Shown: in pieces, positions 8,989-15,867 of the stretch | How positions within the stretch are numbered: position 1 is the first letter of the stretch | Layout: every line of letters starts with the position of its first letter | Assembly (NCBI GenBank): GCA_003252535.1 | Contig: QKDN01000021.1 | Location: 1 to 52,303, forward strand | Length of the DNA: 52,303 bases | Direction: 5' to 3' | DNA from: Campylobacterota bacterium | GTDB taxonomy: Bacteria; Campylobacterota; Campylobacteria; Campylobacterales; Sulfurovaceae | Position numbers and translations under genes: made by a program | Notes under the pieces: generated by a model | What the model saw: the letters and a program-made list of their open reading frames with translations, nothing else | Database searches by the model: none | Told to the model about the DNA's origin: nothing

Positions 8989-8996
8989 GTCTGCTC

Positions 8997-9524
8997 CTAC
9001 TCAAAGTCAATATTTGCATCGAAGTCTCCCCAGTTTGGATCGTAAAACCCTTTATCGACAAACTTTGAAAATGATGAAAATTCCCAATCGCTGACTTTCG
9101 TCACATGGTCATGTTTGACAGGGTTGTAATGGATATAGTCAAGCCGCACTCGATAGTCCTTCTCATCACGGATCGTGTGCTCAAAAAATCGTTTTTGCCA
9201 GACAGGTTTGTAGCCTTTTTGATGACGGCTATCTGACTGATAGAGATGCTCGTAGTAGCGCTCTTCACAATGCTCTGAAAAGTACTGCTTTATCGATCGG
9301 ATGATATAGGGATAGTCATCCGCATTTTGAGGTGTGATGATCGTGTGAAAATGCTCCGGCAGTATGACGATGGCATCGATATTGTATTGAAACTTCTGTT
9401 TGCTATGGTCGAAACTTTTACGAAGGAGTTCAATATTGTCGATGAGAATAGGATTTCTTTGATGGGTGACTACGGTGATGAAATAACTGTAACCATCCAA
9501 AAATATCCTTCTGTAGTTTGCCAT
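8997..9524 (-). CDS. REP-associated tyrosine transposase (RAYT)
   Basis: A 175-residue HUH-type single-strand transposase of the IS200-related RAYT family. The metal-binding pair is H58 and H60 (ILPEHFHTII), followed by WQKRFFEHTIRD and the catalytic-tyrosine motif LDYIHYNPVKH, with Y130 aligned from memory to Y115 of the E. coli enzyme. These proteins cut REP hairpins and are thought to spread them. Consistent with this, REP pairs lie on both sides (8795-8988 and 9557-9623). Start supported by AAAGG upstream. The gene appears intact. It belongs to the block that separates DUF5682 from the DUF4132 gene. Confidence 0.93.
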   Translation of the reverse strand: MANYRRIFLDGYSYFITVVTHQRNPILIDNIELLRKSFDHSKQKFQYNIDAIVILPEHFHTIITPQNADDYPYIIRSIKQYFSEHCEERYYEHLYQSDSRHQKGYKPVWQKRFFEHTIRDEKDYRVRLDYIHYNPVKHDHVTKVSDWEFSSFSKFVDKGFYDPNWGDFDANIDFE

Positions 9525-9556
9525 TTTTCAACCTTTTTCTATTCGCTGCAACGATT

Positions 9557-9623
9557 GGTGGAATGCTTCCACCCTACGGTGATCGTGGTATTGCCGCCAT
9601 TCGTAGGGTGGATGCAATCCACC
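9557..9623. repeat. REP pair upstream of the transposase
   Basis: 9557-9577 is GGTGGAATGCTTCCACC plus CTAC and 9603-9623 is GTAGGGTGGATGCAATCCACC in two arms. A compensated stem change (central GC) compared with the other copies indicates the hairpin is what is conserved. Confidence 0.85.
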
Positions 9624-9684
9624 GTTTTGCTCCATATGTCATTCCGATTACAAATTGTAAACTGTTCTTGAAACCGCAGCGGTT

Positions 9685-9705
9685 GATGGAATTCTTCCAC
9701 CCTAC
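9685..9705. repeat. single REP unit (unpaired)
   Basis: GATGGAATTCTTCCACC plus CTAC, a lone copy with one stem mismatch and no inverted partner nearby. It is preceded by the same flanking words (gcggttgatgg) that precede other pairs, so it looks like half of a decayed pair. Confidence 0.7.
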
Positions 9706-9735
9706 ACATCACTTTCACTTTGATCTCCCACGGTT

Positions 9736-10677
9736 TCATTGGTGTTTGGTAGTGCCAAACCTACCAGATTTTCGAATAATAAACTGAATTATCCACCAAG
9801 ATACAATGAACACAAGTGGAGAAATAAGCATCTTTTCCCAAAGTGAAAAATTGTTGAGACTCAACCAATGCTCCAACAGTGTCACCAGAGAGACACTTAT
9901 GACGAGCAGTATCACGGTCATGATTCTTCTCAGATTATCGGCTTTCTTATACACTTCGTGCCACTCTTTGTTATTTGTTTCTTTCCATGCTCGATATTCT
10001 TCATTTTGTATGGTTTCGATCTTGGTATCTCCCCTATATATACTTACGATGGCTTGTGGATAACGGCGAATGAAAGCATTGGTATAGCTTTTTGCTCTTT
10101 TGAGATCAAGGAACTCTTTTTTGACAAATGCATCATCCGCACCGATCTTTTGTGTCAACCCATAGTTGGTAAGTGCATGTCCATGATGATCTGTAAAATG
10201 GAGAGTATAGATTTGTTTTGATCTTAGATACTCTGCTTCTTCTAACTCATCCTGTTTATCTGAAATATCCCATCCGTGAAAGAATGGACAGACAACTGTT
10301 TTGTAATTTTTGATTCTCTCTGCGAGTATCAATGAATCTGGAATATCTTTGACGATGATATTATGTTTTTGTAACTGTGTCAGAAGTGTACGAGTAAAAT
10401 GAGGATAACATTCATACTCTATATTTTGATTATGAGTGATATTATAAAACTTGAGTTCAGTATCACTTCCTTTGTTCGTACTACTATCTTTTGACATGAG
10501 TATCAATAAAATATTTTTATCATCACGGAACCGATATGCAATACGACTAATATCTTCAAAGGTAAATACATGATCGCATACAAGTCCCACATGAAGAATC
10601 AATCTATTATCATCAATGCTGATCTGTTTGCTATTACCGCCACACTTTGTCATCCATTCATGTCTTGAAGTTTTCAT
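9736..10677 (-). CDS. hypothetical protein with two C-terminal membrane helices
   Basis: A 313-residue protein not recognised. The first 240 residues are soluble-looking (beta-rich start, then charged helices including IRRYPQAIVSIYRG); two membrane helices follow (about 250-268 and 285-303), so it is probably a tail-anchored cytoplasmic domain. AT-rich codon use sets it apart from the core genes, pointing to transfer. The last residues (GRFGTTK) are encoded by a REP-like hairpin at 9744-9765, so the original C-terminus may have been lost. It has a clear AAAGGG before the ATG and its own flanking REPs. Function unknown; its place among transposase, toxin-antitoxin and RhuM remnants suggests accessory or defence-type cargo. 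Confidence 0.7.
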   Translation of the reverse strand: MKTSRHEWMTKCGGNSKQISIDDNRLILHVGLVCDHVFTFEDISRIAYRFRDDKNILLILMSKDSSTNKGSDTELKFYNITHNQNIEYECYPHFTRTLLTQLQKHNIIVKDIPDSLILAERIKNYKTVVCPFFHGWDISDKQDELEEAEYLRSKQIYTLHFTDHHGHALTNYGLTQKIGADDAFVKKEFLDLKRAKSYTNAFIRRYPQAIVSIYRGDTKIETIQNEEYRAWKETNNKEWHEVYKKADNLRRIMTVILLVISVSLVTLLEHWLSLNNFSLWEKMLISPLVFIVSWWIIQFIIRKSGRFGTTKHQ

Positions 10678-10742
10678 TTAATCCCTTTAGTTACTGTGAC
10701 TTGAAACACCATTCTGCACGCTCTTCATCGACCGAAACAGAT

Positions 10743-10889
10743 GGTGGAATTCTTCCACCCTACAGTAATCGTGGTATTTTTGTCATTCGTAGGGTGGATG
10801 CAATCCACCGTTTGCTGTATATGTCGTGTCAATTCCAAATTGTAATTTGTCTTTGCACTGTAATGGTTGGTGGAATTCTTCCACCCTAC
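10743..10889. repeat. REP pair plus third REP unit
   Basis: Units at 10743-10763 (GGTGGAATTCTTCCACC plus CTAC), 10789-10809 (GTAGGG plus TGGATGCAATCCACC) and 10869-10889 (as the first). The spacing between the first two matches the other pairs. Confidence 0.85.
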
Positions 10890-10920
10890 GGCAACCTTTT
10901 CCTTTATCATCAATCAAATC

Positions 10921-10998
10921 GTTTGGCAGTGCCAAACCTACGGATCTCGCAGATATCCCCGAACCCGGGGCATTCGTGAACTCTCATGACTTCAAGCT
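10921..10998 (-). repeat. 78-bp repeat, copy A (ends in REP-like hairpin)
   Basis: Nearly identical to 11418-11495. On the minus strand it runs AGCTTGAAGTC..., contains a CCCCG-GGTT-CGGGG hairpin and ends in the hairpin GTAGGTTTGGCACTGCC plus AAAC. It forms the C-terminal codons of the truncated RhuM. Confidence 0.85.
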
Positions 10999-11051
10999 CA
11001 TGCTCCATCATTCTCTCCTTCTGAGTACGCGATGGCATAGCGCCATGTGGA

Positions 11052-11080
11052 GTGGTATGTTCCAAAATGGAACATACCAC
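11052..11080. repeat. 29-base perfect palindrome
   Basis: GTGGTATGTTCCA and TGGAACATACCAC are exact 13-base arms around AAA. It is coding for VVCSILEHTT of RhuM, and the family frame breaks immediately after it. Confidence 0.8.
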
Positions 11081-11248
11081 TTTCTCACTCAATTCATCAC
11101 TCTTGAAAATATTATTAAGGTGTTTGGTAATGGCAGGTCTTTGCACATCAAACAGGTCGGCGATCTGTTGCTGACTCAACCAAAGCGTATCTTTTTCGAC
11201 TGTGGCTTCTATAGAAACGACACCATCCTCATAGATCACAATCTCACT

Positions 11249-11312
11249 CATCCCTCACCCTCTCACGATCGCTTCGAGGTCGCTGATGACCTCAGAGTAG
11301 ATGATATCGGGG
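11249..11312 (-). repeat. duplicate of the DUF4132 gene 3' end
   Basis: These 64 bases match 12140-12203 except at three positions. All three fall at third codon positions and leave the encoded tail (DIIYSEVISDLEAIVRG) unchanged. The two copies are direct repeats bracketing the toxin-antitoxin block. Confidence 0.9.
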
Positions 11313-11401
11313 TTATAGTCGCATTTAAACCTCGGTGAAAAATTAAACCCCTGCCGATGAATATTCTTATACTCCTCAACCCACAAATAGACCAGTTCCA
11401 T
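11255..11401 (-). pseudogene. fused remnant: ATPase start joined to DUF4132 tail
   Basis: A 48-residue frame. It begins MELVYLWVEEYKNI, then GFNFSPRF, which looks like the first 30 residues of a RecF/SMC-like AAA ATPase of the kind often found in defence islands. After about residue 31 it continues as IIYSEVISDLEAIVRG, identical to the last residues of the DUF4132 protein at 12146. The ATG has a proper AAAGGA 6-7 bases upstream. I read it as a deletion joint: an ATPase gene lost all but its start, and what follows is the tail of a second DUF4132 allele. It probably has no function of its own. The ATPase assignment rests on a short stretch and is tentative; the DUF4132 part is certain. Confidence 0.72.
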
Positions 11402-11417
11402 ACTTTTCCTTTAAACT

Positions 11418-11495
11418 GTTTGACAGTGCCAAACCTACGGATTTCGCAGATATCCCCGAACCCGGGGCATTCGTGAACTCTCACGACTTCAAGCT
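11418..11495 (-). repeat. 78-bp repeat, copy B (ends in REP-like hairpin)
   Basis: Second copy of the 10921-10998 repeat, with hairpin GTAGGTTTGGCACTGTC plus AAAC. On the minus strand it begins inside the last codons of the antitoxin gene, supplying SLKS and the stop. Confidence 0.85.
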
Positions 11496-11780
11496 AGTAA
11501 ATTCCACTTTGAGCTCATGTCCCGTAGCGTGGGCGTAGTCCATCAGCGTCGTGATCTTCGGCGCGGCCTCGTAGGTGAAGCTCTCGAGCCTGGAGATATT
11601 GCTCCGCTTGGTATGCATGATCTGCGCGACCTGCTCCTGTGTGAGGTTCGCGCTTTTCCTCATCGCGATAAGCTGCCTCTTGATCTCGTAGAGAGGCTTG
11701 AGCGCATCGTAGCGCTCTCTCACCTCATCATCAATCAGCGCCTTTTTCTTGAAATCTTCATACGCCGGTCTCTCATCCAT
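11481..11780 (-). CDS. HigA-type antitoxin (XRE helix-turn-helix)
   Basis: A 99-residue antitoxin-like regulator. The helix-turn-helix sits at about 43-75 (LTQEQVAQIMHTKRSNISRLE), preceded by a helical N-terminal part that usually wraps the toxin. The start at MDERPAYEDF is preferred over an upstream in-frame ATG because AAAGGAG lies 7 bases before it and because it overlaps the toxin stop by 8 bp. Toxin-first order is characteristic of HigBA. Such antitoxins bind the toxin and repress the pair's promoter. Its last four codons come from a repeat, so the natural C-terminus may be altered. Confidence 0.88.
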   Translation of the reverse strand: MDERPAYEDFKKKALIDDEVRERYDALKPLYEIKRQLIAMRKSANLTQEQVAQIMHTKRSNISRLESFTYEAAPKITTLMDYAHATGHELKVEFTSLKS

Positions 11781-12105
11781 TTTCCAACTCCTTTTTCCTT
11801 TTTTTCGCCAGTTCGAGGTCTTTTTTGGGGATCGCATTGCTTTTTTTGATGAAGCTGTGCAGGATCACCACTTCCTTGTCAATAACGGTGCAAAAGATAC
11901 TTCTGGCGATCCCTTCGCGCCCTTTGGCACGGAACTCGAAAAGCCCGTCTCCCAGCGGAGCCGAATGAGGTCTGCCGAGGTTCGGCCCGAACTCCTCGAC
12001 GAGATCGAAGATGCTCAACAGATCGGCCAAAATACCTTTGGGAAGTGCCAGGGTTTCGCTCTCAACCTTATGGTTGAAGAATGATATTTTCCACTTTTGC
12101 TCCAT
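11773..12105 (-). CDS. HigB/RelE-superfamily toxin (Gp49-like)
   Basis: A 110-residue RelE-fold toxin of the phage-derived Gp49-like/HigB type: motifs LLSIFDLVEEFGPNLGRPHSAPLGDGLFEFRAKG, then IARSIFCTVIDKEVVILHSFIKKSNAIPKKDLELAKKRKKE in the expected order (beta-hairpin, basic core, C-terminal helix). Family members cleave mRNA on the ribosome. It is the first gene of the pair, 40 bp downstream of the DUF4132 stop, with AGGA before the ATG. The pair looks intact and is flanked by direct repeats of the DUF4132 3' end, so it could stabilise or mark this locus. Confidence 0.88.
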   Translation of the reverse strand: MEQKWKISFFNHKVESETLALPKGILADLLSIFDLVEEFGPNLGRPHSAPLGDGLFEFRAKGREGIARSIFCTVIDKEVVILHSFIKKSNAIPKKDLELAKKRKKELENG

Positions 12106-12139
12106 CTGTATGTTATCCTAAAAGATACTTTTTGTCAAT

Positions 12140-12203
12140 CATCCCTCACCCTCTCACGATCGCCTCAAGGTCGCTGATGACCTCGGAGTAGATGATATCG
12201 GGG
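12140..12203 (-). repeat. DUF4132 gene 3' end, intact-copy side of the direct repeat
   Basis: Partner of 11249-11312; includes the last 19 codons and stop of the intact gene plus TCAATC-side bases. Confidence 0.9.
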
Positions 12204-14692
12204 ATGTCTTTGAGCGGGACTTTGGCGAGATAGTTGCCGATCTTCCTGAATGCCGTATCGTATATCTCTGCCTCTTCGTCCTCCCAGTAGTAGACGAAAA
12301 GCCCGCCGACACCCAGTTCGATATAGAGATCGTACTCCGGGTACTCTCTGTAGTAGACCGCCATCCCTGCGTCCATCGCTTCCTTTTGCCATCCTTGTTT
12401 TTCGAGGTAGCTTTTGATAGTCGATGGGGTGCGTTTGGGCTGCATCCCCGTGTAGGCGGTGATCTCTGTCTGTTCCCGCTGCTCTGCGGGGACTCTGTAG
12501 ATCGTGCGGTGGAGCTGGGGGAAGGGTTGGTTGAGCTCGAGCTCGTAGAACTTGTCGATCCACTCTGAGAGCTGTTCGGCAGAGAGTCTCAGGGGGTGGA
12601 CGATACCGATCCGCTCCCCCTCCGCGAACTCGATCTCCTCGTCCCCGATATCGAGCACCGAGCTGTCCTGATCGACATAGAAGAGCCTGCCGAGGTTCCC
12701 CTCGCTGTCGTATGTCCCCCACAGCAGCGTCGAGGTGTAGACGAAGATCAGCGGATTGGTGAGGTAGAACGCTCTCCAGCTCTCCTCGTCCCACCGCCGC
12801 TCGATCATCATGTAGTATTCGAGCCTGTCGCCCTGTGATCTGTTGGCTTCGCGGATGAGCTTCTGTATCTCCTTGACCTGCTCCTTCTGCTCTTTGGAGG
12901 CGGCTTTGGGGAGGGATTTGAGTATCTTGTCGTCCTCGTCGATGTAGCGGAGCTTGAAGTCGTCGGCGATATAGACGCGGTACTCGTGCCCGCCGATATC
13001 GAGGATCAGCGTGAGCCCGTCGAAACCGAAGTCGGGGATGAGCTGGTCGAGGAGCTCGAAGTAGCTGAGCCCCTGCTCCCTGGCGTAGAGGGTGAGGGCT
13101 TCCCTGGCGGTGTCGGCGATGGAGGCTTTGGACTTGTATTTCTTGGTGAGGTAGTCGAGGTAGCGCAGCGAGCCCATCGAGTCGATGAGGGCGACGGCAT
13201 GGACGAGATACTGGAGCATCTTGATCCGCTTCTCCTCGAAGAGGGCGTTGAAGAGCTTTTTGAAGTGGTCGAGCAGCGCCTCGTCACCCAGCAGCGCAGC
13301 GAGAGCGAGGTAGTGCTTCTGCGCCGCTTTCGCCCCGCCGTCGAGGAAGGTCTGGAGCAGATATCTGGCGAACGCACCCGAGCGGCTCTTGTCTATATGA
13401 GCAATGAGGAGCCTGGCCTCGGGATCGGACTCGATCGCCTTGATAAACCCCATGCGGTAGAAGAGGAATCGCACCATATCGCCGTCCAGCTCTTCGCCGT
13501 TCATCAGGTAGAGCGGCGGCAGGGAGGACTCATCGAGCTCCTTCTCGCTCCACTTCTCAAGCTTCTTTCGCGCTTTGGCATGGGCGATGATCTCTCTGAC
13601 TTCTTCGAGGGAGTAGGGTCTGCCGTAGAGCTTCGCCGCGATCTGGGGCATGATCACCTCCCTGACCTTCTTGTCATCCTTCTCATGGTGGAAATTGGCA
13701 AGGACGAGATCGAGGGCTTCGGGGGTTTTGAGTTCTAGGAGGGTGAGGTAGCCGACGATGCGCTCGTCCGCTTTTTTGCTCAGGATGGATGACTGGGCTT
13801 TGGGGAAGGCTTCGTTGGGGTGTTTGGCTAGAACCTTGACTAAAAGTAGTTTATTGTCATGGTTTATTTTTATTCCAAAACTAAAAATCTTATCTATATG
13901 TGTTAGCCAATTAATCTTACGAATAAATTGAATTACATTACTATAATATCCAACATCATGGTGTTTTACTGATAAGATGGTATCAAGTAATTCAATAGCT
14001 TTTTCATCTAAAAGCTCCCATGTCTTTAAAGGAAGTTCACTGCGAATAAAAGTTGATGTTTTAATATGTTCAACTAATCTGTTAGCTAATTCTTCTTTTG
14101 AATAAATTGTGCTTAAAATACTAAAAAGATATAGGCTAAAAGGTATTGCAGGTGTGTTGGTGCGAACATACTGTTCATATTTAGGTGTATCATTCAGATA
14201 ATGATTTGCTAACCGGATAAATTCATCCTTGTAAGTGATATCAAAAGAAGAGAGCTTGTGTAGTAGTTGCATAAAATTCACTAGTCGATTATCTAAATAA
14301 TAAATATCATGTGGATTGTAAGTTAAAAATTCAATTCTAAGTTTTTCTAAATAAATATTTAATACTTTCTTATGCATAGAAACAGTATGTTCAATGAATT
14401 GATTGTAATCATTAATGTTTTCTAATAAAAAATCTAAATTTCTTGTAGTGTCTGAGTTTGGTTCAAAAAATACTAAGTTAACTACTTTAAGAGGCACTAT
14501 ATTCTTTAAATCATTGAGCACTTTCGTATAAAAATAAAAATCATTTGCTTTTCTGTATGTGATTTTATATACTTTTGCATCGTTCAAAAAATAACTTTTT
14601 ATATCAGTCAATGTGACTTCAGAAAAATGCTTGGCATAGGTAGCTTGATAATGCTTTTCTATAATTCTTTCAATCTCTTCTCTCTTACCCAT
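12146..14692 (-). CDS. DUF4132-type protein of the MoxR cluster, mosaic gene
   Basis: An 848-residue protein. The start at MGKREEIE is chosen because AAAGGAG is 6 bases upstream. The C-terminal two thirds is helical-repeat followed by the DUF4132 core, with LILDIGGHEYRVYIADDF and a basic EQKEQVKEIQKLIREAN segment near 590-640 and a terminal domain ending SDLEAIVRG. DUF4132 proteins (E. coli YehI/MolR type) occur with MoxR, VWA and SWIM genes. The gene is a mosaic: codons 1 to about 283 (13843-14692) are strikingly AT-rich and encode an unrecognised Asn/Tyr/Leu-rich helical region, while the rest is as GC-rich as its neighbours. It follows the MoxR gene after a degenerate REP pair. Likely role: sensor or adaptor of the cluster, by inference only. 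Confidence 0.78.
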   Translation of the reverse strand: MGKREEIERIIEKHYQATYAKHFSEVTLTDIKSYFLNDAKVYKITYRKANDFYFYTKVLNDLKNIVPLKVVNLVFFEPNSDTTRNLDFLLENINDYNQFIEHTVSMHKKVLNIYLEKLRIEFLTYNPHDIYYLDNRLVNFMQLLHKLSSFDITYKDEFIRLANHYLNDTPKYEQYVRTNTPAIPFSLYLFSILSTIYSKEELANRLVEHIKTSTFIRSELPLKTWELLDEKAIELLDTILSVKHHDVGYYSNVIQFIRKINWLTHIDKIFSFGIKINHDNKLLLVKVLAKHPNEAFPKAQSSILSKKADERIVGYLTLLELKTPEALDLVLANFHHEKDDKKVREVIMPQIAAKLYGRPYSLEEVREIIAHAKARKKLEKWSEKELDESSLPPLYLMNGEELDGDMVRFLFYRMGFIKAIESDPEARLLIAHIDKSRSGAFARYLLQTFLDGGAKAAQKHYLALAALLGDEALLDHFKKLFNALFEEKRIKMLQYLVHAVALIDSMGSLRYLDYLTKKYKSKASIADTAREALTLYAREQGLSYFELLDQLIPDFGFDGLTLILDIGGHEYRVYIADDFKLRYIDEDDKILKSLPKAASKEQKEQVKEIQKLIREANRSQGDRLEYYMMIERRWDEESWRAFYLTNPLIFVYTSTLLWGTYDSEGNLGRLFYVDQDSSVLDIGDEEIEFAEGERIGIVHPLRLSAEQLSEWIDKFYELELNQPFPQLHRTIYRVPAEQREQTEITAYTGMQPKRTPSTIKSYLEKQGWQKEAMDAGMAVYYREYPEYDLYIELGVGGLFVYYWEDEEAEIYDTAFRKIGNYLAKVPLKDIPDIIYSEVISDLEAIVRG

Positions 14693-14714
14693 GCTTCTCT
14701 CCTTTGTCATTTTT

Positions 14715-14780
14715 GGTGGAATTCTTCCACACTACACCAATGTGACATTTTCGTTATTCGCAGGGCGGATGCAATCCACC
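14715..14780. repeat. degenerate REP pair between MoxR and DUF4132 genes
   Basis: 14715-14735 (GGTGGAATTCTTCCAC, foot changed to ACTAC) and 14760-14780 (GCAGGGCGGATGCAATCCACC split in two arms) keep the pair spacing but both feet are mutated, so this is an older insertion than those at 8.8-10.9 kb. Confidence 0.75.
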
Positions 14781-14790
14781 GTTTTATCCA

Positions 14791-15867
14791 TCACACCAAC
14801 TCTTTACACGCCAGATAGATATCTCTGAACTCGGGGCGTTTTTTCATGACGCTCTCCATGTATTCGGTGAAGACGGTCTTGTCCTCGACGGGGTCTTTTA
14901 CGATGGCTCCGATGAGGCTGGCGGAGATATCGTCAGAGCTGAGGACGCCGTCGCCGAAGTGTGCGGAGAGGGAGAGTCCCTGGTTGACCACCGAGATCGC
15001 TTCGGCGGTGCTGAGCGTGCCGGAGGGGGATTTGAGCTTGGCTTTGCCGTCCGTGGTCAGGCCGTGGCGGAGTTCGCGGAAGATAGTGACGATCTTCTCG
15101 ATCTGGGCGAGGGACGACTCCTCGAGCGGGAGGTCGAGAGCCCGGGAGGTGGAGGCGACGCGGCGGCGGATGATATCGAGCTCCTCTCTCTGCGTGGCAG
15201 GGGTCGGGAGGACGACGGTGTTGAAACGGCGTTTGAGCGCGGATGAGAGCTCGTTGACCCCTTTGTCGCGGTTGTTGGCGGTGGCGATGAGGTTGAACCC
15301 TTCGACCGCCTCGATCTGGGCGCTGAGCTCGGGGATCGGCATCGACTTCTCGGAGAGGATCGTGATGAGGGTGTCCTGCACCTCGGCAGGGACGCGGGTG
15401 AGCTCCTCGAACCGCACGATGCGCCCTTCTCTCATCCCCTTCATGATCGGCGTCTCGACCAGAGCCTCTTCGCTGGGGCCTTTGGCGAGGAGCTGGGCGT
15501 AGTTCCACCCGTAGCGGATGGCATCTTCGCTCGTACCCGCCGTCCCCTGGATCAGGAGCTTGGAGTCGCCCGAGATGGCGGCGGTGAGGTGCTCGCTCAC
15601 CCATGATTTGCCCGTACCCGGCACGCCGTAGAGTAGCAGCGCGCGGTCGGTGGTGAGGGTGGCGATGGCGATCTCCATGAGCCGTTTGTTGCCGATGTAC
15701 TTGGGGGTGATCTCGAAGCCGTTCTTCAGCCTTCCCCCTATGAGATAGGTGAGCACGGCGTGGGGGCTGAGCTGCCAGTTGGCAGGGCGGTGGCGGGTGT
15801 CGTCTATTCTGAGCTCGTCGAGCTCCTCGCGGTACATCTCTTCAGAATGCAGTCTGAGTCTGTTCAT
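14791..15867 (-). CDS. MoxR-family AAA+ ATPase (YehL-like)
   Basis: A 358-residue AAA+ ATPase. Walker A GVPGTGKS (81-88), Walker B region IVRFEEL (150-156), sensor-1 IATANNRD (N198-N199) and the arginine-finger stretch ALKRRFN (R213/R214) are all present. The Walker B has FEE where most AAA+ proteins have (D)E. MoxR proteins form hexamers and work with VWA-domain partners, here the gene at 5384. The gene overlaps the DUF5691 gene by 4 bp (ATGA) and has GAGGAG before its ATG, so it is in the SWIM-DUF5691-MoxR operon. From memory it is closest in context to E. coli yehL. Substrate unknown. Confidence 0.92.
   Translation of the reverse strand: MNRLRLHSEEMYREELDELRIDDTRHRPANWQLSPHAVLTYLIGGRLKNGFEITPKYIGNKRLMEIAIATLTTDRALLLYGVPGTGKSWVSEHLTAAISGDSKLLIQGTAGTSEDAIRYGWNYAQLLAKGPSEEALVETPIMKGMREGRIVRFEELTRVPAEVQDTLITILSEKSMPIPELSAQIEAVEGFNLIATANNRDKGVNELSSALKRRFNTVVLPTPATQREELDIIRRRVASTSRALDLPLEESSLAQIEKIVTIFRELRHGLTTDGKAKLKSPSGTLSTAEAISVVNQGLSLSAHFGDGVLSSDDISASLIGAIVKDPVEDKTVFTEYMESVMKKRPEFRDIYLACKELV

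Larger units (their letters stand above)
10910..11251 (-). pseudogene. truncated RhuM-family gene
   Basis: The first 65 or so residues (MSEIVIYEDG, WLSQQQIADLFDVQRPAITKHL, VCSILEHT) are a typical RhuM N-terminus with a helix-turn-helix-like segment; full RhuM/virulence-associated proteins run to over 300 residues. After the VCSILEHTT codons the reading frame leaves the family and ends in repeat-derived sequence (MRVHECPGFGDICEIRRFGT), giving 113 residues. The switch coincides with the end of a 29-base perfect palindrome. The start lies 3 bp after the stop of the fused remnant upstream, using GAGGG as ribosome binding site. Most likely a deletion scar between an island gene and a REP-type repeat; a residual DNA-binding function cannot be excluded. 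Confidence 0.8.

Noticed and set aside
8747-9061. Minus-strand frame through the REP region (about 104 codons)
   Set aside because: It is made of REP and transposase-antisense sequence with repeated NST/HPTN words; no independent support.
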